From Takakia lepidozioides (taxonomy: Eukaryota > Streptophyta > Takakiopsida > Takakiales > Takakiaceae), in assembly GCA_030704615.1 (NCBI GenBank), contig CM060732.1, positions 60,119,053-60,183,052 of the forward strand: 64,000 nucleotides of DNA, written 5' to 3'. The notes under the pieces are model-generated. The model was not told the DNA's origin. It saw nothing but the letters and a program-made list of their open reading frames with translations, and did not search any database. The position numbers were made by a program, and so were the translations under genes. Positions 26,161-36,581 of this stretch are shown here, in pieces (within the stretch, counting starts at the first letter, position 1; each line of letters opens with the position of its first letter).

Positions 26161-27293
26161 AGGGAATTCCAAAAAGGCCTTGATGTGAAATGCATCGCAA
26201 TTCACTTGATCACCCCCCTAAAAGTGCGTAATTCAATTGAATTGCAAGGGCAATTCAATTGAACTAACCCTAATTTGCAATTCAATTGAATTGTCGACAC
26301 ACAATTCAATTGAATTGCTGACTACAATTCAATTGAATTGTAATCTATAATTTTTAACTTATTTTTGTATATAATATATAATATGTATGTACATGTATAT
26401 ATTCAAATTATATTTATACACATATAAGAATATAAGCTAAAAACACATGTTGCTCGTCTCTTCTTGCTGGCCCTCTTTCTTGTGCCCTTGAGGAAATTGT
26501 GGAGTTGTGAAGCCACCCTCAGCCTCAGCGAGAAAGGGAGAGCTAGAGACGGAGACAGATCGGTAGCTTCATGTGATTCACTGGCAAAAGAAACATGGCT
26601 GGCTCCGAAAAAAACAGACAAAATCAAACCTGACAATTGATGAAAGGCTTCCCTTGCATCACCATGTAGTCCCCTAACACTAGTATCTGGCCCAGAATAA
26701 AGAAAACAAAAAATATGTTCATCTTGAGAATTATCAAAAATTTCGATACCCTTACAGAGGTATCATGTTGAAGTTGGGATGTGTGTTCTATATAAGTTTA
26801 ATATATCAAACTCTTACACGTTGATACTCTTACAGTTGATACTCTTACATTGGTATCACGTTTGGTATATGTACATAGCCATATATTGGCACCAACATCC
26901 ACAAAGAGAGACAATCCCGCTTTTACAAGCGATTCGTGACTTCCCCTCTCTCTCTCTCTCGCTCTCCCTTAGGCTTATCTTGGGCTCAAGCCTTACCACG
27001 GGCAAAGGATTGTCAGACGGACAGCAAGAATAGACGGGCAACATGTATTTTTAGTTTATACCTGTATATATATATGTATAGTTTAAATATATACATATAT
27101 ATATTATATACAGAAATAAGTTAAAAATTATAGATTACAATTCAATTGAATCGTGTGCAGACAATTCAATTGAATTGCAAATTAGGGTTAGTTCAATTGA
27201 ATTGCCCTTGCAATTCAATTGAATTGCGCACTTTTAGGGGGTGATCAAGTGAATTGCGATGCATTTCACATCAAGGCCTTTTTGGAATTCCCT
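26161..27293. mobile_element. Foldback / MULE-like element with ~270-300 bp inverted arms
   Basis: The left arm starts AGGGAATTCCAAAAAGGCC (26161) and the right arm ends in the reverse complement at 27293. The arms match through the palindromic CAATTCAATTGAATTG clusters (26230-26342, 27140-27228) and on to CTAAAAACACATGTTGCTCG (26437-26456) against the inverted segment at 27035-27054. Flanks GAACATTT (26153-26160) and GGACATTG (27294-27301) resemble a decayed 8-9 bp target duplication. No transposase is encoded. Long arms suit Mutator-like or foldback elements. Confidence 0.75.
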
Positions 27294-27301
27294 GGACATT
27301 G

Positions 27302-28053
27302 AGAGTTGAGTTTCATTTCAGCTTTTTGTGGTATGCACGCATGCATCAGTGTTTGCTTATCAAGGTAGTACCCCACAATGGATACTACTTGCAACTGAAT
27401 TTCAATTGTGATTTACTTATCTTACCCTAAACATGTGGTTATACTCATCGATGCAATTTTTTCAAGTTGTTTGAGTTTTAAGGCTAATACCAGATCTAGA
27501 CTGTGAACAGTACTAAACTTATCGCATGACCGAGTTCATGAAGAAGCATCAGTGCGTTATCATACCAAGTGCGATATTTCTGTTTTAAATTTCTGCGTAC
27601 TACTCATACCAACTGGTACCACGGCAGGGCTTCAATCCCTGTTATATATATATATATTAAAGTGTGATACCACTATCTTTCAACTTGTTTGAGTAAATTC
27701 GGTGGCTTGTTAGGGTGTTACCCAATCTATCAAGATGTAAGCCTGATGGCCTCCTGTCCTGGTTATTTTTTCCAGAACACCCCTATTAATATGATAGAGA
27801 GTGCTTCCTCCCCTTTCATTTAAAACAAACGGCTAGTCGCGCATGGCTCCTCTTTGTGAATAGTGAAATCCATAATAAACTTGAAATTTCATCCATTTAT
27901 TTTTCATAAACTCTTCTATAAGAGAGATGTTACCTGAGGGAGGTGTTACCTCAAGGTCATGAGGTAGTTTTCAACAAAGAAGAGGAGGTGACACCTGGGA
28001 AAGCTCAATAGGGGCTTAGCCATTTTTGACACTGATGAGTAGTCTCTCTTTTG
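27302..28053. other. Intergenic, nothing firmly recognised
   Basis: AT-rich with a (TA)n run near 27642-27658. A block at 27737-27830 containing GGTTATTTTTTCC resembles other repeat-like ends in this window. No coding sequence. Confidence 0.35.
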
Positions 28054-29765
28054 AACAAGCCTCAAAGAGCAATTGGCTCTCTTGCTTTGCATTGGCACAA
28101 CATAAGAGGAAGGTACGACTAGGGAGCATGACTCAGCACAACACACCAATCAGCGCCTTGACACGTGTAAGGTACTTTGACCACATTTTCTCCATTGACT
28201 TGCATGTCTCCTCAAAGTCTCTCTCTACAAGAGAGCCAATAAAGAGGAGCCAATATAATATAATAAAAATTGAGTAAATTTCAATACCTAACCAACATGG
28301 GTCATAACCATTGGATCATCTGTTGGTCATGTATTAGAGAAGAGTATGCCTACATAAGGTTGGCTATCAGTGGGCAGGCTTGAGCAGAAGTGAATATTTG
28401 GCATATTATTTGAGCATTCTTTTAAGATAAACATATTGAGCTCATGCTAGACGAATCGTAAAACCATTCCAAAAAAGTCTACTAATGCACAAACTATCTG
28501 TTTCTGAAATTCTGGTGAAATTCTTCAAGTTTCGTCTGCAAAACTAACATGGGGTGTTCTTTATGTGTTTTTTTTGGTATATTTAGGGTACCTATTCACT
28601 CCAATCCTTTATAAAATCGGTGTACAAGCATATGGCGTCATAATGGAATATAACATACTCCGTTGGAGATATAATTTTTAGCAGAAAAAAGACAGTTGCA
28701 TGCACATAGTCTGACGTAAAAAGTTTACATCCCGACGTAAACTCCAGTGTTGGACTGGTATATGGGGGTGAGGCGGGGTATCAGCACGGGTAAGGGTATC
28801 ACGGCAGGGTACCAGACCAGGCGGGTATAAGCAACTGGCAATAACCCGGGCAGAACATATTGAGGGCAATATAGTGAAACGCTAATACCTGGGCTCCTAC
28901 CATACCAGCTTGGTATCGCAAGGAACGCAGCTTTGTCAATACCAGTACTATGTCTACTGCCGTCACTTGCACCCTAGATATCAATATGTGGAGCGTTATG
29001 GATTTAGGGTGCAACATGGAGAGTTGCGGCTCTTTGATTGAGACGATCTGAATGGCGATTTTGGCGAAAATCTGCTTAGGCTTGGAGCATTGGCTCATTT
29101 ATCAGCCTGTAATTAGATCCCGCTCCTTGTTATTATGAATTGCGGCACTCAGCCGCTGAGGTGAGCGCTTCAGCCCATGAGGTGATCACTTCAGCGATAT
29201 AATTTGGACAGATTTTTATTTTTCAGTTTAAAAATAAATAATTAATTAAATAATTAACTGTATTGATACCAGTATTGATATTCCCCCAATATAAGATTTG
29301 AAATTTGAAATACTGATACCATACCATACTAGGCCAAACAAAAACAATATACATACCAGACTGGTACATCAAAAGCTTAATACCTACTTTGATACCATTA
29401 CCTGCCAGGGAATATGGAGGCCTCTTCACCAACAATACCATACCCTGGCTGGTATGAAATGTTGATGATACCGGTCCAAACACTGGTAAACTCATGATTT
29501 GGGATGAGATTCGTCATAACATATGTATAAGACATCATGTCGGTTGTTCCTATACACCCTTTTTCTTTTTTTCTCTTTATTGGCTCTCTTGTAGAGAGAC
29601 TTTGCCGAGACATGCAAGTCAATGGAGAAAATGTGGTCAAAGTAGCTTACTGAGTGGCAAGGTGCTGATTGGCCTGTTGTGCTGAGTCATGCTCCCTAGT
29701 CTTACCTTCTTCTTATATTGTGCCAAAGCAAAGCCAGAGAGCCAATTGCCGTTTGAGGCTTGTTT
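28054..29765. mobile_element. Long-inverted-repeat element carrying a nested hAT insertion
   Basis: 28054-28248 (AACAAGCCTCAAAGAGC...) recurs as a reverse complement at 29571-29765, with about 85-90% identity by eye over ~195 bp. Shared internal landmarks include TTGACTTGCATGTCTC, GACTCAGCACAACA and CTCTCTACAAGAGAGCCAAT. The centre contains the complete hAT element at 28745-29485. No coding capacity was found. Target duplications at the outer ends were not identified, so it may be a foldback transposon or two inverted copies of one repeat. Confidence 0.6.
28745..29485. mobile_element. Nonautonomous hAT element with perfect 8-bp TSD
   Basis: The left end CAGTGTTGGACTGGTAT and right end ATACCGGTCCAAACACTG are imperfect inverted repeats. 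The flanks 28737-28744 and 29486-29493 are both GTAAACTC. Subterminal ATACCAG/CTGGTAT words are frequent and resemble the tail of the hAT transposase relic at 2660-3098, so that family is the likely source of its transposase. The interior is non-coding. Confidence 0.9.
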
Positions 29766-29770
29766 TAATA

Positions 29771-29812
29771 AAGGGAAACACCTGCCAGGAACGACAGCTC
29801 ACAAATCCAGCA
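29771..29812 (-). repeat. SINE 3' end fragment
   Basis: On the minus strand, GGATTTGTGAGCTGTCG is followed by a TTCCTGGCAGGTG-like stretch and TTTCCCTTTA. This matches the 3' module of the SINE family defined at 46192-46328. Confidence 0.4.
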
Positions 29813-30578
29813 CAACCATCTGATCCGGGGACATAATTTTTTTGTCACAATGACATGTAAGTAAAATGAAATACAGAATGATAAAAAAAAATAGAGAAAA
29901 AAAAAAAACGATGGAGACCAACGCTCATTGCCGCCAAGCCCCTTTCCCACTCTCTGCCCTTGCCAGAGTATCGCCAGAGTGCCAAGTATGTAGAGGCTCG
30001 GTTCTGCTCCTTCCACAATATTGTCATTTTGCCGCCAACCCACAACCCCGAGCCTCCCTCCTCCTACGCTATCACTTGCCACTCTCCCTTGGCCATCTCT
30101 CATGTCTCGCTCGGTTCCCCCCTAACTCGTCTTGCCGCACCTTTGACTTGCGTCCTTCCAATTAGTTCTACATTCTGCCTTCCAACATGTTGCTAGATGT
30201 CCGGCACCTTTCCTTACTTCTTGTTTGTCAACGACTTGGTGGTACATATAAGACCAAAAATACAGAAGTTCTATTGATGAAATTTGGGGGATTTTTTTTC
30301 ACTTTTTGTATAGACAGGTCCAAAATTATTATGATTATCTCGGATAATTAAGTTTCACCCGTGAAATCCGAGTGTTATTATTATATATTTTTAGTTTTTT
30401 TTCCAATAATTTCAAACTTGTTTATTTCTTCAATGAATAAGAATTGGAAGCATAAGAAGAATAGGAATTCAAAGATTAAGGCCCACCATTAACTTTGGGT
30501 GTTGATAATTGGTCAGCATGTGAGTGAGCAGGTAAGCAGACCGAAATTTCGGTGAGCATGAAATCAAAAGTGAATATT
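29813..30578. other. Intergenic with A-rich runs, nothing recognised
   Basis: Poly-A runs at 29883-29908 and T-rich stretches at 30290-30420. No coding similarity. Confidence 0.4.
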
Positions 30579-31017
30579 AGAGTTATCCGTAAAGGGTCCC
30601 ACACTCGGCCTGAGAACCCTAAGTTCGGCCAAAACTGGGCATGAGACTCAAAACTTAGGATGTGAGGGTATCATTAGCAAAAAAACACGGGACCAAACTG
30701 GCAAGACTAGGGAAATGGTCGTGGCAGGAGTTTGGACCCGAGTTTTGTCTTGGTCGAGGCGGAGGCAGTTAGAGCTCACGAGCTCGCGCCATAGCAAACT
30801 TATGGAGGAAGGTCGTGCATCTATGGAGCACCTTTTTGTCCATTTTGGTGTGCTTGTTTGCAGACTAGAGTGCGCGGTGGGGAATCGTGGCCACCATATG
30901 GTGTTTTCTTTCTTTTCAGTTGCGTGCATTTTGGTCCTCAGGTGGGCTTCGGTGACTTCTTCGGAGACTTCTTAGCTGCAGGTTGTCTCATTTAGAGGGT
31001 TTAGGGGCAACTTTGCT

Positions 31018-31917
31018 CTACCTATGGCGGACTATGAGGATGAATTGGACTACATCCTCGAGGAGTTTCAAGACACAGAGTGCACTCAAGCATTCCCCGA
31101 GCCTGAAGCATTCCCGGACTGCGATGTTCCTTGTAGCCAAAAATTGCCAGTGAAGAGGAAGAATCCGGCACCACGGATAGACAAGGGGCGGCGGCCAATT
31201 GTGGACTTTTTCCACTTGAGTACCATGGCTACGGCCTACAATCGCCATTTTTCTATGTACAACAAGGGCAGGAAGTAGGTCACCCAATTGATTCCATCCA
31301 TGGTGTGGAATGCGATATACACACACTACCTAGTTCTAAGTCCACCCTAATTCTGAATTTGCTAAGGAGACTCTGAAGGACCGTCTACGGGAAGCGCTTA
31401 AGGAATTGAAAAAGTAGGCACATCAAATGAAGAGGATTCTAACAAGGCGGTGTTATAGAGTGATGAAATGTTGGTGAGGTTAAAGAGTACCGATGGCCAT
31501 GCCACTCAGAATATACTGAAGAGGCGAAATAGCTTATTACAGTCAGGAAGTCCGTCCCCGATCCCATCAACAGCTTCTACTGGTGTGGGGGAATCAGATG
31601 CACCACCGCCTGTACCTAGTCTTGGCACCAAGTGTAGTCCTGCAATTTCTAATGCAACTTTAGGGTCTATGTCCTTAGGTGAAAAACCAATGAGCAAGTC
31701 TAAGATGCTCCAGCAGCAATCTCGCAGCATTGCTGCCATGGCCCAGCAATTTCAGATGTCATCTGAAATCCATGACGCCCTCGTAGCTGCCAAATTGGAG
31801 ATAAGCCAAGAGAAGCATATCAAGGTCAAAATCAGCAATTTAAAGCAGGGCCGAGACCTAGGTGTGATAAATGACGATGAGTTTAAGCTGCAGATTAAAG
31901 CTATCTTGCATTTGTAG
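31018..31917 (+). pseudogene. PIF/Harbinger ORF1-like remnant
   Basis: Two open frames remain: 31024-31278 (acidic start MADYEDELDYILEEFQDTE, stop at 31276) and 31468-31917, which is Ser/Pro-rich and ends in a helical segment (SEIHDALVAAKLEISQEKH ... NDDEFKLQIKAIL). Harbinger elements carry a second protein (Myb/trihelix-like ORF1) needed with the transposase. Position and helix-rich C-terminus fit that, but no clear Myb domain is visible. The assignment rests mainly on location inside the element. Confidence 0.45.
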
Positions 31918-31925
31918 TGATCTGT

Positions 31926-32418
31926 CTAGTAGTCCCCGTCACAGCCGAAGTCTGCTGCCAGGTCACTGTGCTGGTCACCTATGATCTCATATGTAAAACC
32001 AAACCTTCTTCTTTGAAGAAACTTTGTGAGTAAAGTGGCAGATTGAAACATGTGAGTGTATTTCTTTTTGGTGGAGTCGATGCGCTTCATCAAGCGCCTC
32101 CATTTTTTTTTCATGCCCCCTATCCCCCATTCAACTCGCACGCAATAGTCGGCATGCATCTTGTTGTAGGCCCTCACTGTTCCAAGTTCATCAACTTCTA
32201 TAGGTACTTCGCGCCTGCCCGAATGTCAGAATGTCGCAAGATGGTAACGTCATGAAAGGACCCCGGTATCCTGAATCTATGTAAATAAACAGTCCATGAT
32301 GGTCGAACACGACTGTGCTGTTCATAGAGTAGATCTTCATACGGCCGGTAAACCATGTTTTGTGCTCTTGATTCTTCTAGGGACGACGAATTTTTGACTA
32401 GGGTAACGTCAATCAGGC
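31926..32418 (-). pseudogene. PIF/Harbinger transposase, C-terminal part (broken)
   Basis: On the minus strand, 31926-32177 encodes the conserved end of a DDE_4-type transposase (AYNKMHADYCVRVEWGIGG, then KKKWRRLMKRIDSTKKKY). 32230-32418 encodes GLIDVTLV, KIYSMNSTVVFDHHGLFIY and, after a frameshift, PGSFHDVTILRHS. The segment normally between RHS and AYNKMHA is missing, so one stretch of the catalytic core is deleted. The N-terminal part lies beyond the retrotransposon at 44641-45231. Confidence 0.85.
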
Positions 32419-32745
32419 TGTCAAGTTATTTTACCACTAGTGTGAAACTAGCTAGGAAATAGCTAGCTTTTACATATTGACATTTGGGATTGGCCCAAGT
32501 GTCAATCCAGGGGTCAAAGCAGATTTAGGCCCTGGAGTGGTTATCTTCACAGCAAGCGCGGGAGGCTCATCTTTCTCGAGTTGAGCCTCACCGCGCCTAG
32601 CTATGGCGCCGTAGTGTGGATTCCCCATGGCGTGGGGTGCACTTGGCTTGACTTGTATTTGAGTGATGAGGTTATATATGCATGAGTTTATGCTTCAGCT
32701 TTGTGCGCTCGCATGAGCTTGTGCTTGTATTCTTCCTCTTTATCA
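32419..32745 (+). repeat. 5' terminal repeat segment L (327 bp)
   Basis: Matches 44125-44451 base for base except about one position (TTCACAGCAAG against TTCACGGCAAG). It contains a TATA-like TTATATATGCATGAG near 32670, so it probably carries the promoter and RNA start. It begins TGTCAAG directly at the AGGC target duplication. It lacks the R' part seen at the 3' end. Confidence 0.9.
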
Positions 32746-33424
32746 CTCGAGAAAGATGAGCTCGTATCTATGAGTGCTAGATACGAGTTAGTTGTAGCAC
32801 TTGTGGTTTTTGCTTGAGAATGAGAGAAACCAAGTTGTTATGCAAGGAGCACCGTGGAGCTCTTGGTTGTTAGAAGCGGAGGCGATGTGGGTTACGAGGT
32901 GGTAAACCTTGGCATTCGATCTTCAGCTTCAGAGATGAAAGCACCATACTGTAGGTAATTCCAGAGCACCTTGATGGTTTCAGATTGTGTACATGCATGA
33001 GCAAGCACGATTGGGAAGAGGACCAGTCAAGAGCAGATTATAGTGGCTTTGGTGGCAAAGCTGAGAACTGGACTTGGGAATGCGAGCTGTCATTGTGTGA
33101 AGGATTGCAAGACCAAGCGAAAGGGCTGATTTGGCTTGGGGCAAATCAGTGCACTTTGTGGAGTATGGTGAGATTGGGTTTCAATCTCGAGCTTCAGCAT
33201 TGAGAGGGCTCTTGTCATGGCAAGAGCAGGGCTGGAACAGGAGCTAAGAGGTGCGGCAAGGCCATGGAATGTGCACCTAGGGTTTCAGAGCTTGGAAGAA
33301 GAGCTCTTGCACCACAAGAGAAGTGTCTTGTGGCTGGAAATGTAAGCCTTAGGGTTTCAGGAGCTTGGCAAGGGCTGTGGAGTGCTTAGTCTTGTCTTAG
33401 AGAGCATCAAGGAGCCAATGAGCC

Positions 33425-33840
33425 AAGATAGGGGGCTGATATCTCTTGTGTGAAGAGGTTGCATGTGTGGAGCATGTATTCAGCTCATTGAAGCTTCCAT
33501 CTTCAAGCTTGGAGGGCAAGCAAGGAAGAGGGAAGGGCTGACTTCCCTTATGTGAGGGCAATGTATGTGTGGAGCATGCTATCAGCCTGGTGAAGGCTTG
33601 CACTTTTAGGTGTGGGAGTGCAAGAAAGGAAGGAAGGGGCTGGTTTCCCTGTAGGGCATGTAGAGCATGCTTTCAGCCTGCTGAAGCTTGTATTATCAGG
33701 TTTGTGGGTGCAAGAAATGAAGCAAAGGAGCTGATTCTCTTATGGTGAGAGTGGGGCATGTGTGGAGCATGCCTTCAGCCCATTGAGGCTCTTGTTTTCA
33801 AGCCTTAGAGAGCTAGAACGGAAGGTCTAGGGCTGGTTTC
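33425..33840 (+). repeat. ~100-bp imperfect tandem repeats in the retrotransposon leader
   Basis: About four copies, recognised by GTGGAGCATG-type words near 33467, 33569, 33660 and 33762, with spacing of 91-102 bp. Each is followed by a CAGCC-x-TTGAAGCTT-like segment and a GCAAG-rich purine stretch. No coding frame spans them. Confidence 0.65.
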
Positions 33841-34261
33841 CACTTGGAGTGAAAGAACAGCACTTGTAGGGCCTATGTGAGTTGGGGTTTCAACTTCAAG
33901 CTTGAAGGGAGCACAACTCTTGAAGCAACAGGTGTAGAGGGCTGGAATAGGCTCTAAGACAGATGCTATGGCCAATGAGGGGAGTGCTTGAATGAGTGCT
34001 CACAAGGGCTGGGAACCAGCATGGCTTGGTTGTTTGCCATTGAGTTTAGTGGCGTGTTTGGGGAGGCTAAGTGAGAAAGAAGGCTTGGTTTGTGGCAACC
34101 ACCTCATGGCTTAGGGCTACTATTGTGGTGTGTGGGAGCCGAAAGAGCAAGGATACCTTGCTGATTTCCTCACAGCCACCATAGCTCGGTGGAAAGAAGC
34201 CTAGAGTCCAAGAGACACAAACCCTAGCTTGGCGTGGCTAAACCCCTTGGAGAAATGGCTA

Positions 34262-35690
34262 AACTGCCAGAGCGGCCATGTGTGGGGCTGTGACAGGCTG
34301 TGGCAAGCTGTGACGGGCTGTGGCAGCTGTGACAGGCTGTGATGGGCTGTGTCAGGCTGTGACAGGCTGTGCCCAGTGGCCTTTGGGGCTGTGACGGGCT
34401 GTGCGGGGCTGTGACAGGCTGTGCCCTGAGGCCTGTGGGGCTGTGACGGGCTGTGACAGGCTGTGCCCAGTGGCCTGTGGGGCTGTGACGGGCTGTGATG
34501 GGCTGTGATGGGCTGTGCCCTGTGCCCTGTGGGGCTGTGACGGGCTGTGTCAGGCTGTGACAGGCTGTGCCCAGTGGCCTTTGGGGCTGTGAGGGGCTGT
34601 GACAGGCTGTGCCTGAGGCCTTTGGGGCTGTGACGGGCTGTGAGGGGCTGTGACAGGCTGTGCCCTGTGCCCTGTGGGGCTGTGACGGGCTGTGTCAGGC
34701 TGTGGCGAGCTGTGACGGGCTGTGCGGGGCTGTGACAGGCTGTGCCCTGAGGCCTGTGGGGCTGTGACGGGCTGTGACAGGCTATGCCCAGTGGCCTGTG
34801 GGGCTGTGACGGGCTGTAACAGGCTGTGGCAAGCTGTGACAGGCTGTGATGGGCTGTGATGGGCTGTGACAGGCTGTGCCCTGTGCCCTGTGGGGCTGTG
34901 ACGGGCTGTGTCAGGCTGTGACAGGCTGTGCCCAGTGGCCTTTGGGGCTGTGACGGGCTGTGACAGGCCGTGCCTGAGGCCTTTGGGGCTGTGACGGGCT
35001 GTGAGGGGCTGTGACAGGCTGTGCCTGTGCCCTGTGGGGCTGTGACGGGCTGTGTCAGGCTGTGGCGAGCTGTGACGGGCTATGATGGGCTGTGACAGGC
35101 TGTGCCCTGTGCCCTGTGGGGCTGTGGCAAGCTGTGACCGGCTGTGATGGGCTGTGATGGGCTGTGACAGGCTGTGCCCTGTGCCCTGTGGTGCTGTGAC
35201 GGGCTGTGTCAGGCTGTGACAGGCTGTGCCCAGTGGCCTTTGGGGCTGTGACGGGCTGTGGGGGCTGTGACAGGCTGTGCCCTGAGGCCTATGGGGCTGT
35301 GACGGGCTGTGACAGGCTGTGGCGAGCTGTGACAGGCTATGCCCATGGCCTTTGGGGCTGTGAGGGGCTGTGAGGGGCTGTGACAGGCCGTGCCTGAGGC
35401 CTTTGAGGCTGTGACGGGCTGTGAGGGGCTGTGACAGGCCGTGCCCATGGCCTTTGGGGCTGTGACGGGCTGTGAGGGGCTGTGACAGGCCGTGCCTCGG
35501 GCCTTTGGGGCTGTGACGGGCTGTGAGGGGCTGTGACAGGCCGTGCCCATGGCCTTTGGGGCTGTGACGGGCTGTGACGGGCCGTGCCTGAGGCCTTTGA
35601 GGCTGTGAGGGGCTGTGAGGGACTGTGACGGCCTGACCAGTGAGCTGTGTGGGCCTGTGCTGGTCTGTGGTGGCCCGTGTTGACCTGTGG
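34262..35690 (+). repeat. GGGCTGTGAC tandem array (1.4 kb) in the retrotransposon leader
   Basis: A decamer of the form GGCTGTGAC(A/G)G repeats without a break. It is organised into higher-order units closed by GCCC(A/T)GTGGCCTTTGG. The strand is extremely poor in A and rich in G and T. The antisense frames encode a low-complexity HSPSQPVTAPKA repeat, which is a by-product of the array. It lies just upstream of gag in the transcribed strand. Confidence 0.9.
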
Positions 35691-36581
35691 ACGGCCTGTG
35701 CTGACTCGTGGAGGCACTGGTGGACTGCCTAAGGACTGGCATGTGGTCTGGAAGGCCGAATTTTGAAGCTCGTGGAGGGCGGTTTGAGGAGTATCTTCAT
35801 GATATTCCCATGGTCATGCAAGTGAGGATAGAGAGGAGAGGCAGAGTGTTGGGATGAGAGCATGCTGGGGTTAGGCATTGCTTTAGCTTCTCTTCCTCGT
35901 AGTTTCCACCCTCTCATTAGGCCAAGACCTTTCCGTAGGTGGAGGCAAGAGTCAGTCCGGGTTTGGGCTGGGGTGTCCTTGCAGGAGCAACACCGTGGAG
36001 TTGTTTTTGGTGTGGGGGAGTTGTCGATCTGATTTCTTGTGTTTGGATCCCCTCCATACCTGCATGCTTGACTGTGCGCCATGCTAGTTTTGTGTGGGCG
36101 CTTGTTTTTATAGGTGATTGGTCCGGATTTGATCACCGGCCAGTCCTAGAGCATGCTGTCGATGGTGAGGCTGGGGTGATGACCAGCCAGACCATCATTG
36201 TTTCTCCTGTGGTGAGGTTGGAGGTGATGACCAGCCAACCATAGGAGTGCTTGCGGTGGATGCAGGTACAGGTGTAGGCTATGTTAGGAACTTAGTATTC
36301 CAAACCATAAGCCGCAACAGGTTCTCTACCCGGTTACCTTGTGAAGAGGGGGTTAGGGACATGTTCATGACCGGTTGAGTGTCAACACGGAGGTGCCACT
36401 AGTTGCTGGGGACAGTGCCGGTTCGAGCACTAGCGATACTAGTGGGTACACGAGACGAGGTGTGCGGTTTAGGCCACCTTCACCTCCTGTGTCTTCTACG
36501 GAAGGTTCTGATTCGGATTGTGAATCGGGAGGACTCATACCGGCGGTGCAAGTTGTTTCTTTGCCATTGTTGTGGGACACA

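Noticed and set aside
34262-35690. CRISPR-like array
   Set aside because: There are no unique spacers, units are continuous, and the host is a plant; this is a tandem satellite within a retrotransposon.
35209-35742. Antisense Ser/Pro/His-rich open frames over the leader array
   Set aside because: They are pure translations of the GGGCTGTGAC array; the repetitive peptide HSPSQPVTAPKA exists only because the decamer units lack stops in that frame.
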